NCBI GenBank assembly: GCA_024402335.1
Contig: JAKSTZ010000007.1
Coordinates: forward strand, 1-64,000
Reading direction: 5' to 3'
Origin: Bacteroidales bacterium
GTDB lineage: Bacteria; Bacteroidota; Bacteroidia; Bacteroidales; UBA1715
DNA length: 64,000 nucleotides
Notes under the pieces: model-generated
What the model was told of the DNA's origin: nothing
Database searches by the model: none
Seen by the model: only the letters and a program-made list of their open reading frames with translations
Position numbers and translations under genes: made by a program
In this document: in pieces, positions 52,301 through 62,028 of the stretch
Numbering within the stretch: position 1 is the stretch's first letter
How the letters are laid out: each line of letters opens with the position of its first letter

Positions 52301-55300
52301 AAGCAAAAAGGAACGATAAAATATACGGCAACGGCGACATTCCCTTCTGGAAAATCTTGTCAGACTGATAATGAGGATATAGATAATGTTGCATGGATAT
52401 ATGCAGATATGAACTCTCCAGTAGGGGATACAGCTACGGTAACAGTTACATGTGCAAAAGTTCCAGCTCCTATAGTTCCAACTACGCTTACAAAGACACC
52501 AGATCAGGAAACAGTTTCGGTTGGTGATGATGTAACGTATACGTTGGAATATGAACAAACACATGGTTTTGTAACTAATAATGCTGCAGCAAACGCCAGT
52601 GATTGGACAGTTTCGGGTGGTTCGGTTTCTGGTGGCGTTGCTTCTGTTGCAGCAAATTCAAATAGTAATGTGAAATACAATTACTCGTATGCAAAAAATA
52701 TTTTCGTAGAAGCTGATTGTAATTTTACAACGTATGCTGAGACACAATGGTATTTTAGAGATAACATAACACTGACATTAAAGGTTGACTATGGTGTTCT
52801 AAAAGTTAAATGTGGCTCAAAATCTGTTGATTTAGTTGCAGCATCTGGCGACTTGCATGTTGCAGTAGATGTAACTGATGATATTTTACGTATGTGGGTA
52901 GGAGCAACGTCGGTGGATACTTCTGAGTCTGCATCGTTTACTATGGAAAATGTTTCTACGACGCCGGGTTATTTTGGATTTAAAAATACTGCTCATGGAA
53001 ATCATAAGTATTCAAATATTCATGTTCATACAGATTATGCATACGATTTATCTATAGTAGATGAAATGCCATCGGAATTGACGTATGTTTCAAGCGATAA
53101 TGGTGGCGCTCTTTCGGGGTCAAATGTTGTTTGGGATTTTGAACATGGATTAGCTAATCCGATTCCGTTTGGGAAAAAATATACGGTGACAGTCACGGCA
53201 TCGGTAAATGAGTGTTCTGAGAAAATTATAAATGAAGCTCACGTAGCGTTGTTAGGCCATGCTGATGATGAGATTCGTGCACAAGCTGTTGTTGAGTGTG
53301 GTGCAAGTTGTCCTGGAAAACCAAAAGTTACTTCTCCAGTAACATACTGCCAAGGAGATAAAGCTTCTGCCTTGGAAGCAACAGGAACGGCATTGAAATG
53401 GTATACGAAAGAAACTGGTGGTACGTCAACAGCTTCAATTACACCTTCTACAACGACTGCGGGCAAAACTACATATTATGTTTCTCAAACGGAAAATGGT
53501 TGTGAAAGTCCTCGCGCGGCTGTAGAAGTAGAGGTGTTTGCAAAACCGGAAACTCCAACAGTTACGGCAAATTCTCCTTTATGTGTTGGAGATGAATTAA
53601 CTTTAGAAACTCCAACGATTGTAGGAGCTACGTACGCATGGGAAGGTCCTGATGATTTTACGTCAATAGATCAAAATCCTACAATTTCTTCTGTTGTGCT
53701 TTCTTCTGCTGGCGACTATTCTGTTATAGTTACTGATAAAAATGGTTGCGTGAGCGAGGCTGGCGAAACAACAATAGTTGTAAATGACGTTCCAGAAAAA
53801 CCAACTGTAGAATCTCCTATACAATATTGTCAAGGAGAGGCTGTAACAGATGCGGTTTCGGCAACAGGAACAGCTTTGAAATGGTATACTACAGAAGATG
53901 GAACAGATGAATTTGCTTCTCTTGTGCCAGTTACGACTAAAGTTGGAAGTGTACATTATTATGTGTCGCAAACAGTAAATTGGTGTGAAAGTGAACGTGC
54001 CGATTTGGAAGTAAAAACATTGGCACCTCCTTCGGTACCTGCAATAACAACTAATTCACCTGTATGTCCAGGCGGTTCTATAGAATTGTCAACTGATGCA
54101 GAAGGATTGTATAAATGGACTGGTCCGAATAGTTTTACATCAACAGAACAAAATCCTGTTATTGATGATGCAGTTGCCGGTTCGGCTGGTGAATATACAT
54201 TGACTGTACAAGTAGGTAATTGCTCAAGTGAAACTGTAACGGCATCTGTTGTTGTCAAGGCAACTCCTGCTACGCCTGTTCCTTCGAATAACGGACCAAA
54301 ATGTGACGGTGAAGATGTTTCTTTATCTGTTACGGCAGTGGCTGGTGCAACATACGAGTGGACAGGACCAGATGGATACACTTCGACTCTACAAAATCCA
54401 AAAACAACCATTGCAGGAGAATATAGTCTTGTTGTTACTGTAGCGGATTGTCCAAGTGAAGTAGGAACAACAACAGTAGTGGTAAATACTATACCTGCGG
54501 CACCTGAAATATCAGCGACTCCATATCAGTTCTGCAAAGGAGAAATCGTTTCGGAAGAGGTTTCCGCAACAGGTGAAAATCTTGCATGGTACACTACAGC
54601 GGATGGAACATCTAAATTTGTTTCTTTGGTACCTTCAACTGCAACAGTTGGATCTGTACATTATTATGTTTCTCAAACGGTAGATGGTTGTGAAAGTGAG
54701 CGTGCCGATATTGAGGTGAAGACATTGGAACCTCCTTCTATTCCTGTAATTACTACAAATTCTCCTGTTTGTTTAGGTGAAAATCTTTCGTTGGAAACAA
54801 CTGCAGAAGGTACATATAATTGGACAGGACCGAATGACTTTACATCAACAGAGAAAAATCCTGTATTTACTTCTACTATGGATGCTGCCGGTGATTATTC
54901 GTTGGTTGTGAAAGTCGGTAATTGTACAAGTGAAGCAGGGGAAGCAACTGTTGTTGTAAATCCGATACCTACTGTGACGATTAATCCTGTGGATGCGTTG
55001 TGTGTCGATGCTGAAGATGTTGCTTTAACTGTAACTGCAACTCCTGTTGGTGGAATAGGTAGTTTTACGGGTGAAGGAGTTACGGGAAATACATTCTCTC
55101 CGTCGGTTGCTGGTGTTGGCTCTCATACAGTAACATATACATACGAAGCGAATGGTTGTTCTGCTTCAGAATCTATCACAATAGTAGTGCAAGCAAAACC
55201 TGAAGTGTCGTTCTCATTACCGGCTACAACATGTAAGTCTAATGATGTAATTACGTTGACAGGAAATCAAACAGGTGGTACATTCTCAGCTACGCCAAGT

Positions 55301-58300
55301 ATTGATGTAACATCAGGATTTAATCCTGCAAATGCAACGGTTGGTCAGGAATACACAATTACGTATGATTATTCGGATGGTGTTTGCTCAAATTCGACAT
55401 CTCAGAATATTACAGTGTATGATCCGATAAAACCAGTTGGAACGGATGTGTCGAAAGTTTATACGAAGATTTCTTCTGGCAATATTCCTTCGTTGACTGC
55501 TACAGGTGTAAACCAATTGTGGTATAGCGATGCTGCTTTGACTAATAAAGTTGGTGAAGGTGCCACATTTGTTCCTGCTGAGTCAGACGTGTTAGATGGA
55601 ACAGTGGGCAAGGTTGGTGTACATACATATTATGTTGTAAGTACTGATGGAGGCTGCGTTTCTGAAAAGACTGCTGTTTCCTTGGAAATATCAAGTTGTG
55701 CGGCCGAAGCACCTGTTCCGGTAAAAAATTTGGTGGCTGTTTGCTCGGGTGAAACATCGGATGAGGCAAAAACATTGTCAGTAACAGCGGGTACGGGAAA
55801 TATTCGTTGGTATTTCAATGATACAAAAGTGCAAGACGATGCGTCAACGACATTTGTACCTACAGAAACAACTGAAGGTTCGTATACATATTATGTTTCG
55901 TTGTATGATACCGATGCAAACTGTGAAAGTGGTAAATCAAGTATTACATACATTATCAATAAACTCCCAAGTGTCAGTTTTGATTTACCAACAGAAGTAT
56001 GTGCAGGTTCTGCAGAAATCAATTTGAATACATATAAATCCCAAGTAACGGGAACTATTGTAGATGAATCTTCTGCATTGGTAACAACATTTGATCCTAC
56101 AACATCTGGCACTTATTCTTTTACATATTCTTATACTGATGAAAATAATTGTACAAATACAGTAAGTGACAATATTATTGTAAATGATCTTCCTGCAATT
56201 ACAATTACTCCGGTTGCTAGTTTGTGTGAATACGATTCTGAATTGGATTTAACTTCAGTCGCGTCTCCCAAGGGTGGTAAATTTAGTGGCGATGGTGTAG
56301 TTGCTTCAACATTCAATCCTGCTGCAGTAATTGCTGGTTCGGATGCGTCAATTACATATACTTATACTGATTCGAAATCATGTACTAATAGCGAAACATT
56401 TGCAATTTCTGTTGTGGCAAAACCGCAAATCAATTTCTCTACAATTCCAAATAGTTGTATTGGCGATGTGGAATTTGATTTGTTGCAATATGTAACACCA
56501 AAAACAGGAACGTTCTCGGGTGACAATGTTTCGGGAACAAACTTTAATCCTGCAAATTCAGGTAGCTTTGAAATTTCTTATACTGTAACAGAAAATGGTT
56601 GTGAAAATGTGGCAACTAAATTGGCAAAAGTGAATAAACTTCCGGTTGTATCTATTTCTACAAATTCAGTAGAGTGTGTAAATACAGGAGCTATTGAACC
56701 TGTTGTTACTCCAGCTGGTGGTCTTTTGAAGATTGACGGCGTCGTTTCCACAACTATCAATACAGAAACGTTGGCTGTTGGTGACCATACTATTTTATAT
56801 GAATATATAGATGCGTCAACGAACTGTTCAAACACAGATACAAAAACATTTGAGTTACGAGAAATTGCTTCACCTTCGGTTTCTGATAAAACTGTCGTAG
56901 TTGCTTCTGGTGATTTGTCGCTTTCAGTTACAGGTAATGGTGGCGCATATACATGGATGGATGAATCTGGTAATTTAATCGGAGTTGGTCCTTCTATTAC
57001 TCACGTATATGCAGATGAGGTTGGTACATGGACGTATTGCGTGGCTGAAACTGATGGTGTTTGTACAAGTGAACCTTCTTGTATGAATTTCTCAATTATT
57101 GAATGTCCGATACCGGCTCCAACTGTATTAGATCCTATTTCATTTGGTTGTACAAATGGAACGATGCCTTCGTTGGATGTAAATGGTGATTATACTGTTC
57201 AGTGGTATAAGGAATACGATAGAAATACAGTTATATCTGTTGGCCCTTCATATGTTCCGAACGATATTACAACAACAGGTGTGTATTCTTATTATGTAAC
57301 ACAAACCGACGGTATCTGCGAAAGTCAGGCTTCGAAGGTTACTCTTCAAATGTTTGTAACTCCTCAGCCTAAGGTTATGGGAAATAAAGAAATTTGTGAA
57401 AATGAGGAGTTGATGCTTATGTCTGATGATGAAGCATTGTGGTACACCGATCCTGCTTTAATTCATGCAGATAAGGTTGGTGATTCACATACGGTTTCGT
57501 ATGCAACAGCAGGTTCTTACCAATTGTATGTAACTCGTCAGGATGAACATTGTATAAGTAATCCGGTTACTGTTACAATTACGGTACATGCCATACCTGA
57601 TGCTCCGGTAGTTTCTGTAGAAAATGCTTGTCAGGGTGAAGATGTTGATTTCACAGCTGTTGGTTCTAACATTCAATGGTATAGAAATGGCGTGTTGTTG
57701 TCTGATGAAAGCTCATATACAGAAACTAATGTTCTTCCAGGAACAATAACAGTTTCTGCTACTCAAACAGTTGCAGGTTGTGTGAGTCCTATGGCAGATG
57801 CTACTGCGACTATTTATGCTATTCCGGCAGCTCCACAGGCGATTAATACAACAATTTGTGATTATGATTTAATAGAACCACTTGCTGTTGTAATAAATAG
57901 TAATGCAACTGCACAATGGTATGCGAATGAAGAATGTACGGCTTTGCTTGCAGATGGATTGATTGAATATACTCCAAAGGATAAAAAGACACAATCATTC
58001 TATGTTACTCAAACTGAAAATAATTGTGTAAGTAAGGCGACCAAAGTCACATTTACGGTTAATCCAAAGCCAGAAAAAGTGAACTTTAAACAATCAACTG
58101 ATGTCGTTGCCTGTGAAGGAAACCAAGTTGTACTTATTGCTGAATCAAGTAATAAGGTTTATTGGTATGATTCTCCAACGGAAAGTCCAATTTTTACAGG
58201 TCGTTACTTTACTTTGCCAACGTCGGAAGTAGGAGAGTACACATTCTATGCTTCACAAACCGATGCTGCAGGTTGTAAGAGTGATATGTCGTCAAAGAAG

Positions 58301-59686
58301 GTAACTATACAAGCAGGACCAAAAGCTCCGATTTTGATACAGTCTGATACGATTTGTGAATATGAAGATCCGGGAAGACTTATTGTCGCTCGTAATTCTG
58401 AACACGAAACAGTGTCTTGGATTTCTCCTTCCGGAGCTACATTAGGTTTAGGTGATACGTTGGATGTTCCTGCGCATGTAATAACAAAACCGGGTGTATA
58501 TACATTCAAGGCTCGTACAACAGTTGCGTCATGTTCTTTCGACACTAAACGTGAAACGAAGGTTGTATATGTTGTTTATAAAAAACCGGATGCTCCAAAG
58601 TTGACGAAAAATGCATTCTGCCACGATGGACAAACAGTTACGCTTTCGACAAAAGCTAAAGATCCTATTTGGTATAATAGTGACAAACAAATTATCATGA
58701 TTGCCTCACAAGAATACCAGACATTGAATTCTGCTGTAGGCAACTATAGTATTTGGATGAGTCAAATTGAAAATGGTTGTATGAGTGATACCGTTGAACG
58801 TCCTTATTTGATTAGTGCTATTCCTAATCCTGTAATTACAGGTGAAAGTGGTGTTTGTACAGGCTCGAATGAAGTGTACGTTGTTACAAAAGAAAATGAT
58901 GCAAATACGATAGCATGGTATATTACCGGTAATCGTGTTTCTTATGAATTATCTTCTTATTCAAGTGGTTTTGTTCGTTCTGTGGATTGGACAACAGAAG
59001 GTTTTGATACAATCACGGTGAAAGAAACAAATAAATATGGCTGTGTTGGAACAACTTCGTTACCTGTTGCTGTGACAGCAAATCCTGATGTTCAATTTAT
59101 AGCAGAGAATTTAGGTCAGGAAGGTGTTGTGACATTTACGAACTTATCGGAACCACAGATAATGACGTATAATGATACAGAAAAAGAATTTGCAGTAGAT
59201 TATTTCTGGGATTTCGGTAGAAAATTAGATACTGCAGTTGTATTGGAAAACAGAAAATTGTTCGAACAAAATTATAGATATGGAAATTATACAGCAGAAT
59301 TGACAGCGGTAAATGAGTTTGGCTGTTCATCTTCGTTGAGAGTGCCTTTCTTCGTTGATGTTAAACATGGTTTGTTTGTGCCAACAGCATTTGCTCCTGA
59401 AAATCCGGCAGACGAAGTTCGTAAGTTTAAACCAAAAGGTTTTAACTGTCGTACGTTTGAAATTTGGATCTATGATGCTTGGAACAATTTGGTATATTAT
59501 TCTTCTGGTGTAAATGAACATGGTTCTCCTTTGGCAGAATGGGATGGTAAAGTCAATGGTAAATTGATGCAGGCTGGAACTTATCGATACAAGATAGAAG
59601 TGACTTTTGAAGACCATTCGGAAGAAAACCTTAAGATTACACAATCAGTAAAACCTATGTGGGGAAATGTTGTGTTACTTCGATAA
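49385..59686 (+). CDS. giant T9SS type B surface protein with GH8-like catalytic domain
   Basis: A 3433-aa protein started at MKKYISAFLYALFV, with signal peptide to VVEAQ. Residues about 30-520 look like a GH8 (alpha/alpha)6 domain: CREGDGYSLLAAAIMGD (E107 as acid), FDGLWM, AATDGDVDIALALYIAWRQW (D169, D171) and SDYLAPSYFKEFYD. GH8 enzymes hydrolyse cellulose, chitosan, xylan or similar glycans. Then follow DUF11-like modules, one interrupted by a lectin-like insert (52568-53040), and about 20 Ig-like or SprB-like units with WYTTEDGT and YTWTGPNGFTS-type repeats. The end (FVPTAFAPENPADEVRKFKP, AWNNLVYYSSG, WDGKVNGKLMQAGTYRYKI) is the gliding-type T9SS type B sorting domain. It is probably a surface-anchored polysaccharide-degrading adhesin. 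Confidence 0.85.
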   Translation: MKKYISAFLYALFVVLVVEAQNEVTVHINSGNPAFPFPQFLSYSYGENHTLDNLGTRNPEGVVHAEMEQDIRDAYQIFANEWTYTGDEVNGVKYIRGNLGCPYDCREGDGYSLLAAAIMGDKVSFDGLWMCVHDKSRVKQPRYIDGVVFSPDYGYGDFSIKDNQDAATDGDVDIALALYIAWRQWGDNMGVNDSKGNPISYKKELIDVLKGFIHLQTRFPADGEPRRYLSGEIGLDGYLKNGNTWSEATNYVTQNPMTVDGIRMVPEFAGPVNIHSDYLAPSYFKEFYDLLGELNPEGVTEFERNQFKRCEASSDWLVGNWISQNPKYIFVGEETTVNGTSVTVHAGNQGGRFRSVWRTALNYVWHGNPEYTWNPATHTLTNSSNSYELDGAVRYSQFMNDPQKWGNAECTEFGGGPSVTYKGPATLHWDIGPTGDFIKSEFIFNWIAGCGSMSAIAAQDMDLLGVLYRTCNIEWDVTTGGDGYLSSVPHYFHGWFRLLGMLTATGNHIAPSQMLPKANMKVYRSIEDSLSFAYTGDEFTYYLDYRNYGSVDAKDVKIVEHVPEDFIFVSAANGGVYDAATHTVTWNIGTVPGVKTGSIDVTKGQVSYKVKVGSKASGRYCTTAEISCSNGFGWTSNEYPNYVTSTMQRNCVDVIKRSLIIEKTANLEECNPGNVVTYTINFENSSEAGWLDGGRPRVNIGFSNGGLATQQEWLRFRLYNDAIEPYINYGNYRISYYMYDAARKSLGDPGWGWYTAIYEGKRSASDKISVSHETVVEGSDSYGKWNQRMILQFAPLLVTTTGHLSNYYGMGARIHRGGTEPLRVAGYIHPNPWVDTDFSDDWSWDAAAQGAEDGNYYPITPSWQRIDQETGKSIETPVNEYIPSVCDVPTHTVSNVLVEEFDGYVWRRILGTGPMAGRDMYNVVVCDTLPKGLSFLAFQNNCPLESFGATMTTKKTADGRDIIIWKIPTMQIKQKGTIKYTATATFPSGKSCQTDNEDIDNVAWIYADMNSPVGDTATVTVTCAKVPAPIVPTTLTKTPDQETVSVGDDVTYTLEYEQTHGFVTNNAAANASDWTVSGGSVSGGVASVAANSNSNVKYNYSYAKNIFVEADCNFTTYAETQWYFRDNITLTLKVDYGVLKVKCGSKSVDLVAASGDLHVAVDVTDDILRMWVGATSVDTSESASFTMENVSTTPGYFGFKNTAHGNHKYSNIHVHTDYAYDLSIVDEMPSELTYVSSDNGGALSGSNVVWDFEHGLANPIPFGKKYTVTVTASVNECSEKIINEAHVALLGHADDEIRAQAVVECGASCPGKPKVTSPVTYCQGDKASALEATGTALKWYTKETGGTSTASITPSTTTAGKTTYYVSQTENGCESPRAAVEVEVFAKPETPTVTANSPLCVGDELTLETPTIVGATYAWEGPDDFTSIDQNPTISSVVLSSAGDYSVIVTDKNGCVSEAGETTIVVNDVPEKPTVESPIQYCQGEAVTDAVSATGTALKWYTTEDGTDEFASLVPVTTKVGSVHYYVSQTVNWCESERADLEVKTLAPPSVPAITTNSPVCPGGSIELSTDAEGLYKWTGPNSFTSTEQNPVIDDAVAGSAGEYTLTVQVGNCSSETVTASVVVKATPATPVPSNNGPKCDGEDVSLSVTAVAGATYEWTGPDGYTSTLQNPKTTIAGEYSLVVTVADCPSEVGTTTVVVNTIPAAPEISATPYQFCKGEIVSEEVSATGENLAWYTTADGTSKFVSLVPSTATVGSVHYYVSQTVDGCESERADIEVKTLEPPSIPVITTNSPVCLGENLSLETTAEGTYNWTGPNDFTSTEKNPVFTSTMDAAGDYSLVVKVGNCTSEAGEATVVVNPIPTVTINPVDALCVDAEDVALTVTATPVGGIGSFTGEGVTGNTFSPSVAGVGSHTVTYTYEANGCSASESITIVVQAKPEVSFSLPATTCKSNDVITLTGNQTGGTFSATPSIDVTSGFNPANATVGQEYTITYDYSDGVCSNSTSQNITVYDPIKPVGTDVSKVYTKISSGNIPSLTATGVNQLWYSDAALTNKVGEGATFVPAESDVLDGTVGKVGVHTYYVVSTDGGCVSEKTAVSLEISSCAAEAPVPVKNLVAVCSGETSDEAKTLSVTAGTGNIRWYFNDTKVQDDASTTFVPTETTEGSYTYYVSLYDTDANCESGKSSITYIINKLPSVSFDLPTEVCAGSAEINLNTYKSQVTGTIVDESSALVTTFDPTTSGTYSFTYSYTDENNCTNTVSDNIIVNDLPAITITPVASLCEYDSELDLTSVASPKGGKFSGDGVVASTFNPAAVIAGSDASITYTYTDSKSCTNSETFAISVVAKPQINFSTIPNSCIGDVEFDLLQYVTPKTGTFSGDNVSGTNFNPANSGSFEISYTVTENGCENVATKLAKVNKLPVVSISTNSVECVNTGAIEPVVTPAGGLLKIDGVVSTTINTETLAVGDHTILYEYIDASTNCSNTDTKTFELREIASPSVSDKTVVVASGDLSLSVTGNGGAYTWMDESGNLIGVGPSITHVYADEVGTWTYCVAETDGVCTSEPSCMNFSIIECPIPAPTVLDPISFGCTNGTMPSLDVNGDYTVQWYKEYDRNTVISVGPSYVPNDITTTGVYSYYVTQTDGICESQASKVTLQMFVTPQPKVMGNKEICENEELMLMSDDEALWYTDPALIHADKVGDSHTVSYATAGSYQLYVTRQDEHCISNPVTVTITVHAIPDAPVVSVENACQGEDVDFTAVGSNIQWYRNGVLLSDESSYTETNVLPGTITVSATQTVAGCVSPMADATATIYAIPAAPQAINTTICDYDLIEPLAVVINSNATAQWYANEECTALLADGLIEYTPKDKKTQSFYVTQTENNCVSKATKVTFTVNPKPEKVNFKQSTDVVACEGNQVVLIAESSNKVYWYDSPTESPIFTGRYFTLPTSEVGEYTFYASQTDAAGCKSDMSSKKVTIQAGPKAPILIQSDTICEYEDPGRLIVARNSEHETVSWISPSGATLGLGDTLDVPAHVITKPGVYTFKARTTVASCSFDTKRETKVVYVVYKKPDAPKLTKNAFCHDGQTVTLSTKAKDPIWYNSDKQIIMIASQEYQTLNSAVGNYSIWMSQIENGCMSDTVERPYLISAIPNPVITGESGVCTGSNEVYVVTKENDANTIAWYITGNRVSYELSSYSSGFVRSVDWTTEGFDTITVKETNKYGCVGTTSLPVAVTANPDVQFIAENLGQEGVVTFTNLSEPQIMTYNDTEKEFAVDYFWDFGRKLDTAVVLENRKLFEQNYRYGNYTAELTAVNEFGCSSSLRVPFFVDVKHGLFVPTAFAPENPADEVRKFKPKGFNCRTFEIWIYDAWNNLVYYSSGVNEHGSPLAEWDGKVNGKLMQAGTYRYKIEVTFEDHSEENLKITQSVKPMWGNVVLLR

Positions 59687-59717
59687 GAGAATAATAGCGA
59701 TTTAGAATAAAAAAATA

Positions 59718-59725
59718 TATATTTG
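59718..59725 (+). promoter_or_regulatory. candidate -7 box of the lipoprotein pair
   Basis: TATATTTG fits TAnnTTTG, 35 bases before the ATG at 59761. No clear -33 box. Confidence 0.45.
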
Positions 59726-59760
59726 TGGAAATCAATTAGTAGAAATAAAACTATATAGTT

Positions 59761-60612
59761 ATGAAAAAAAGTTTGTTGGTTTTAGGTATGGCATTGTCTG
59801 CAGTGGTGTTGACAAGCTGTGGTGGTAATAAAAGAAATAATACTCAAATTACCGAAGATGCTGTAAAACAGGCTGTGGAACGTTTGAGCGATTTCCAAAA
59901 AGGTAAATATAATGTTCCTGTTGAAATCGGTTACTATGAATTAAATAATGAAAATGCTCGTTATAAATTAAGACAATTGGCTTCCAATGGTATGATTGCC
60001 TACAATGCAGAGCAAATCAATGAATATGATGCAAACAATCAGTTGATTACTGAACATGTATTCGTTAATGTTGAGGTTACAGCAGAAGGAAAGAAATATC
60101 TTCTTGAAAAATCATACATAGATTCATTGAATTGTGATGTTGATATGTTGAATAGATTTGCGTCAGAAACATATCCTATGGATGATGTAGCAAAAAAAGA
60201 AATAATTCCAGTACGTAATCCTTTGTATGTTACAAAAGATGGCTCTGAAGATTTGACAGAAGACCAACCAAAGGAATTGTCTGATTGTGCTCAAGCATCT
60301 CCAACGTTGTATCAAACAGCAAAGTCAAAAGAAACCGTGGAAGATGTATTTTTCTTGGCAATGTCTAAATCTATCTATAAAATAGAAAATGTTGTTTGTG
60401 ACGAGCTTATGCAGAAACAAGGTAATGCTCAAGCAGATGTTATTATTGAGCAAACTGAAGTTACTCCTTTTGGTCGTATAGTTGGTAATTTTACAAAAGG
60501 AGAAAAGGAACGTGTACATTTAACATTGAAATACTTTATTGAAAGAGGATGGGATGTTGAAAATGTTGCTCCTGTTCTTAACGATGATGCTCTAATTGAT
60601 TTACCATACTAG
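59761..60612 (+). CDS. lipoprotein of unknown function
   Basis: A 283-aa protein with signal peptide MKKSLLVLGMALSAVVLTSC and the lipobox Cys in LTSCGG. The body is helical and polar with no domain I recognise (YELNNENARYKLRQLASNGM resembles a winged-helix-like stretch). It follows the giant protein and precedes a second lipoprotein by 11 bases, so the two are probably co-transcribed. Confidence 0.6.
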   Translation: MKKSLLVLGMALSAVVLTSCGGNKRNNTQITEDAVKQAVERLSDFQKGKYNVPVEIGYYELNNENARYKLRQLASNGMIAYNAEQINEYDANNQLITEHVFVNVEVTAEGKKYLLEKSYIDSLNCDVDMLNRFASETYPMDDVAKKEIIPVRNPLYVTKDGSEDLTEDQPKELSDCAQASPTLYQTAKSKETVEDVFFLAMSKSIYKIENVVCDELMQKQGNAQADVIIEQTEVTPFGRIVGNFTKGEKERVHLTLKYFIERGWDVENVAPVLNDDALIDLPY

Positions 60613-60623
60613 TAATTACAACT

Positions 60624-61961
60624 ATGTCGTTAAAAAAAATATTGATTGCCGTTCTCGGCTTGACAGTTATTCTTGGTGGTTGTTTCTTCGGTTGTGAATA
60701 TCACAATTCTTCGGCGAAACAATCGTATGAAGCAGCACGAAATTTTGTGTCATTGCATACATTTAATAGTGACTCTTCTCTATTCTATGTAGGTAAATTA
60801 GATTCTCCTTCTTGTGTGTTTTGTATGGACGGATTTCATCAAAGTGATTCTGTGTTAGAATTGGTAGAAGAATTAAAGATGCAAGATACTGTTTGTCAAA
60901 TATTTTCGGTCGTACGCGAAAAATTGCAGTCTTCGCATATCGATTTTTCTGATTTGGAAAATACTAAGATTGCTATAGATTCTTTTCCACAAATTAAGAA
61001 TGGTATGTTTATGTACGATTCGCAATGTGCTGAATTGTATAAATCTTTGACTGATTTATGCATAGTTTCTATGTTTATGGATAATGTATCTACGTATCTT
61101 CAAGCAGATGAATGGAATTATGATGTTTTGTCTGGCCATTTAAAACAATTACAGTCGTTGGACATTGTAAATTCAGGTGCCTTTACAGAAGCTAAATATA
61201 AGAATTTCATGAATCGTTACAACCAACTATCTTCAGATAGGAAATTACGTGGTCGTATGAATAAGGGTGATTTTTGGAGTTTGGTTGATTTATATAATGA
61301 GGAGGGTGTACAAAACTGTATGTTCGATGAGAAATACTCTCTTTTGAAAGAGTTTGTACAAGATGAAACAATGTTTAATGGTTTTTATTCTAAGAATAAA
61401 TCTATCTTGGCTATTTCAAGCTTTAGTAAGGTAAAGTCATTGTGGAACGATTACAAGGAAGCTCAACAGCCTATTGTTGCAGAAACTGTTACTGACTTTG
61501 AGATTGAGATGCAGCCTTCTGTTCAACAACCAATTGTTAAGGAAGAACCTGTAGCTTCTGAACCTGCTAAAAAAACAGAAACGAAGAAAACAACTACAGT
61601 AAAATCAACAGCAACAACTACGAAAAAGACAACTACAAAAGCTACTTCTACAAAAGAAAGTAAGCCAAGTGCTGCCGCAAATCGTTCGTATTCTGATATG
61701 ATGTATGGCGATGCGGTAGAAATGGATGATAGCAAACGCTATTCTTCTGATTCAGATGTCTTGGATGCGATTGCAACTCGCTCAGCTTTGTATCAATTGA
61801 ATAAAAACAATGTTATTGGTTCAAGTTTGAAGGCAAAAGTTCAATCGTTGAAGAATTTGTTGGATAAAGTTACCGAATCAGAATATTCACATTGCTATAG
61901 TTCTGCATCTTCTTTACAAGATTTGAATGAAGCTTTGACTAAGATTTCTCAAAATCGATAG
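60624..61961 (+). CDS. membrane-anchored or lipoprotein with Lys/Thr-rich linker
   Basis: A 445-aa protein. The N-terminal hydrophobic stretch (ILIAVLGLTVILGGCFFGCE) is either a lipoprotein signal or a membrane anchor. A helical domain of about 270 residues is followed by a Lys/Thr-rich linker (TKKTTTVKSTATTTKKTTTK) and a C-terminal helical part. No function recognised. It ends at a terminator. Confidence 0.6.
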   Translation: MSLKKILIAVLGLTVILGGCFFGCEYHNSSAKQSYEAARNFVSLHTFNSDSSLFYVGKLDSPSCVFCMDGFHQSDSVLELVEELKMQDTVCQIFSVVREKLQSSHIDFSDLENTKIAIDSFPQIKNGMFMYDSQCAELYKSLTDLCIVSMFMDNVSTYLQADEWNYDVLSGHLKQLQSLDIVNSGAFTEAKYKNFMNRYNQLSSDRKLRGRMNKGDFWSLVDLYNEEGVQNCMFDEKYSLLKEFVQDETMFNGFYSKNKSILAISSFSKVKSLWNDYKEAQQPIVAETVTDFEIEMQPSVQQPIVKEEPVASEPAKKTETKKTTTVKSTATTTKKTTTKATSTKESKPSAAANRSYSDMMYGDAVEMDDSKRYSSDSDVLDAIATRSALYQLNKNNVIGSSLKAKVQSLKNLLDKVTESEYSHCYSSASSLQDLNEALTKISQNR

Positions 61962-61980
61962 TTGGTAATGTTCTATAAAT

Positions 61981-62018
61981 AAAAAGCGAGGCAGAAATGT
62001 CTCGCTTTTTTATTTTAC
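61981..62018. terminator. bidirectional terminator between lipoprotein and thiamine genes
   Basis: AAAAAGCGAGGCA pairs with TGTCTCGCTTTTT (loop GAAA, one G-T pair), with A and T runs on both sides (61981-62010). Confidence 0.85.
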
Positions 62019-62028
62019 CAGTAGTTAT

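Noticed and set aside
49409..59644. Many minus-strand frames of 60-150 codons opposite the giant gene
   Set aside because: Composition is that of reversed Thr/Val-rich repeats; no domain, start context or coupling.
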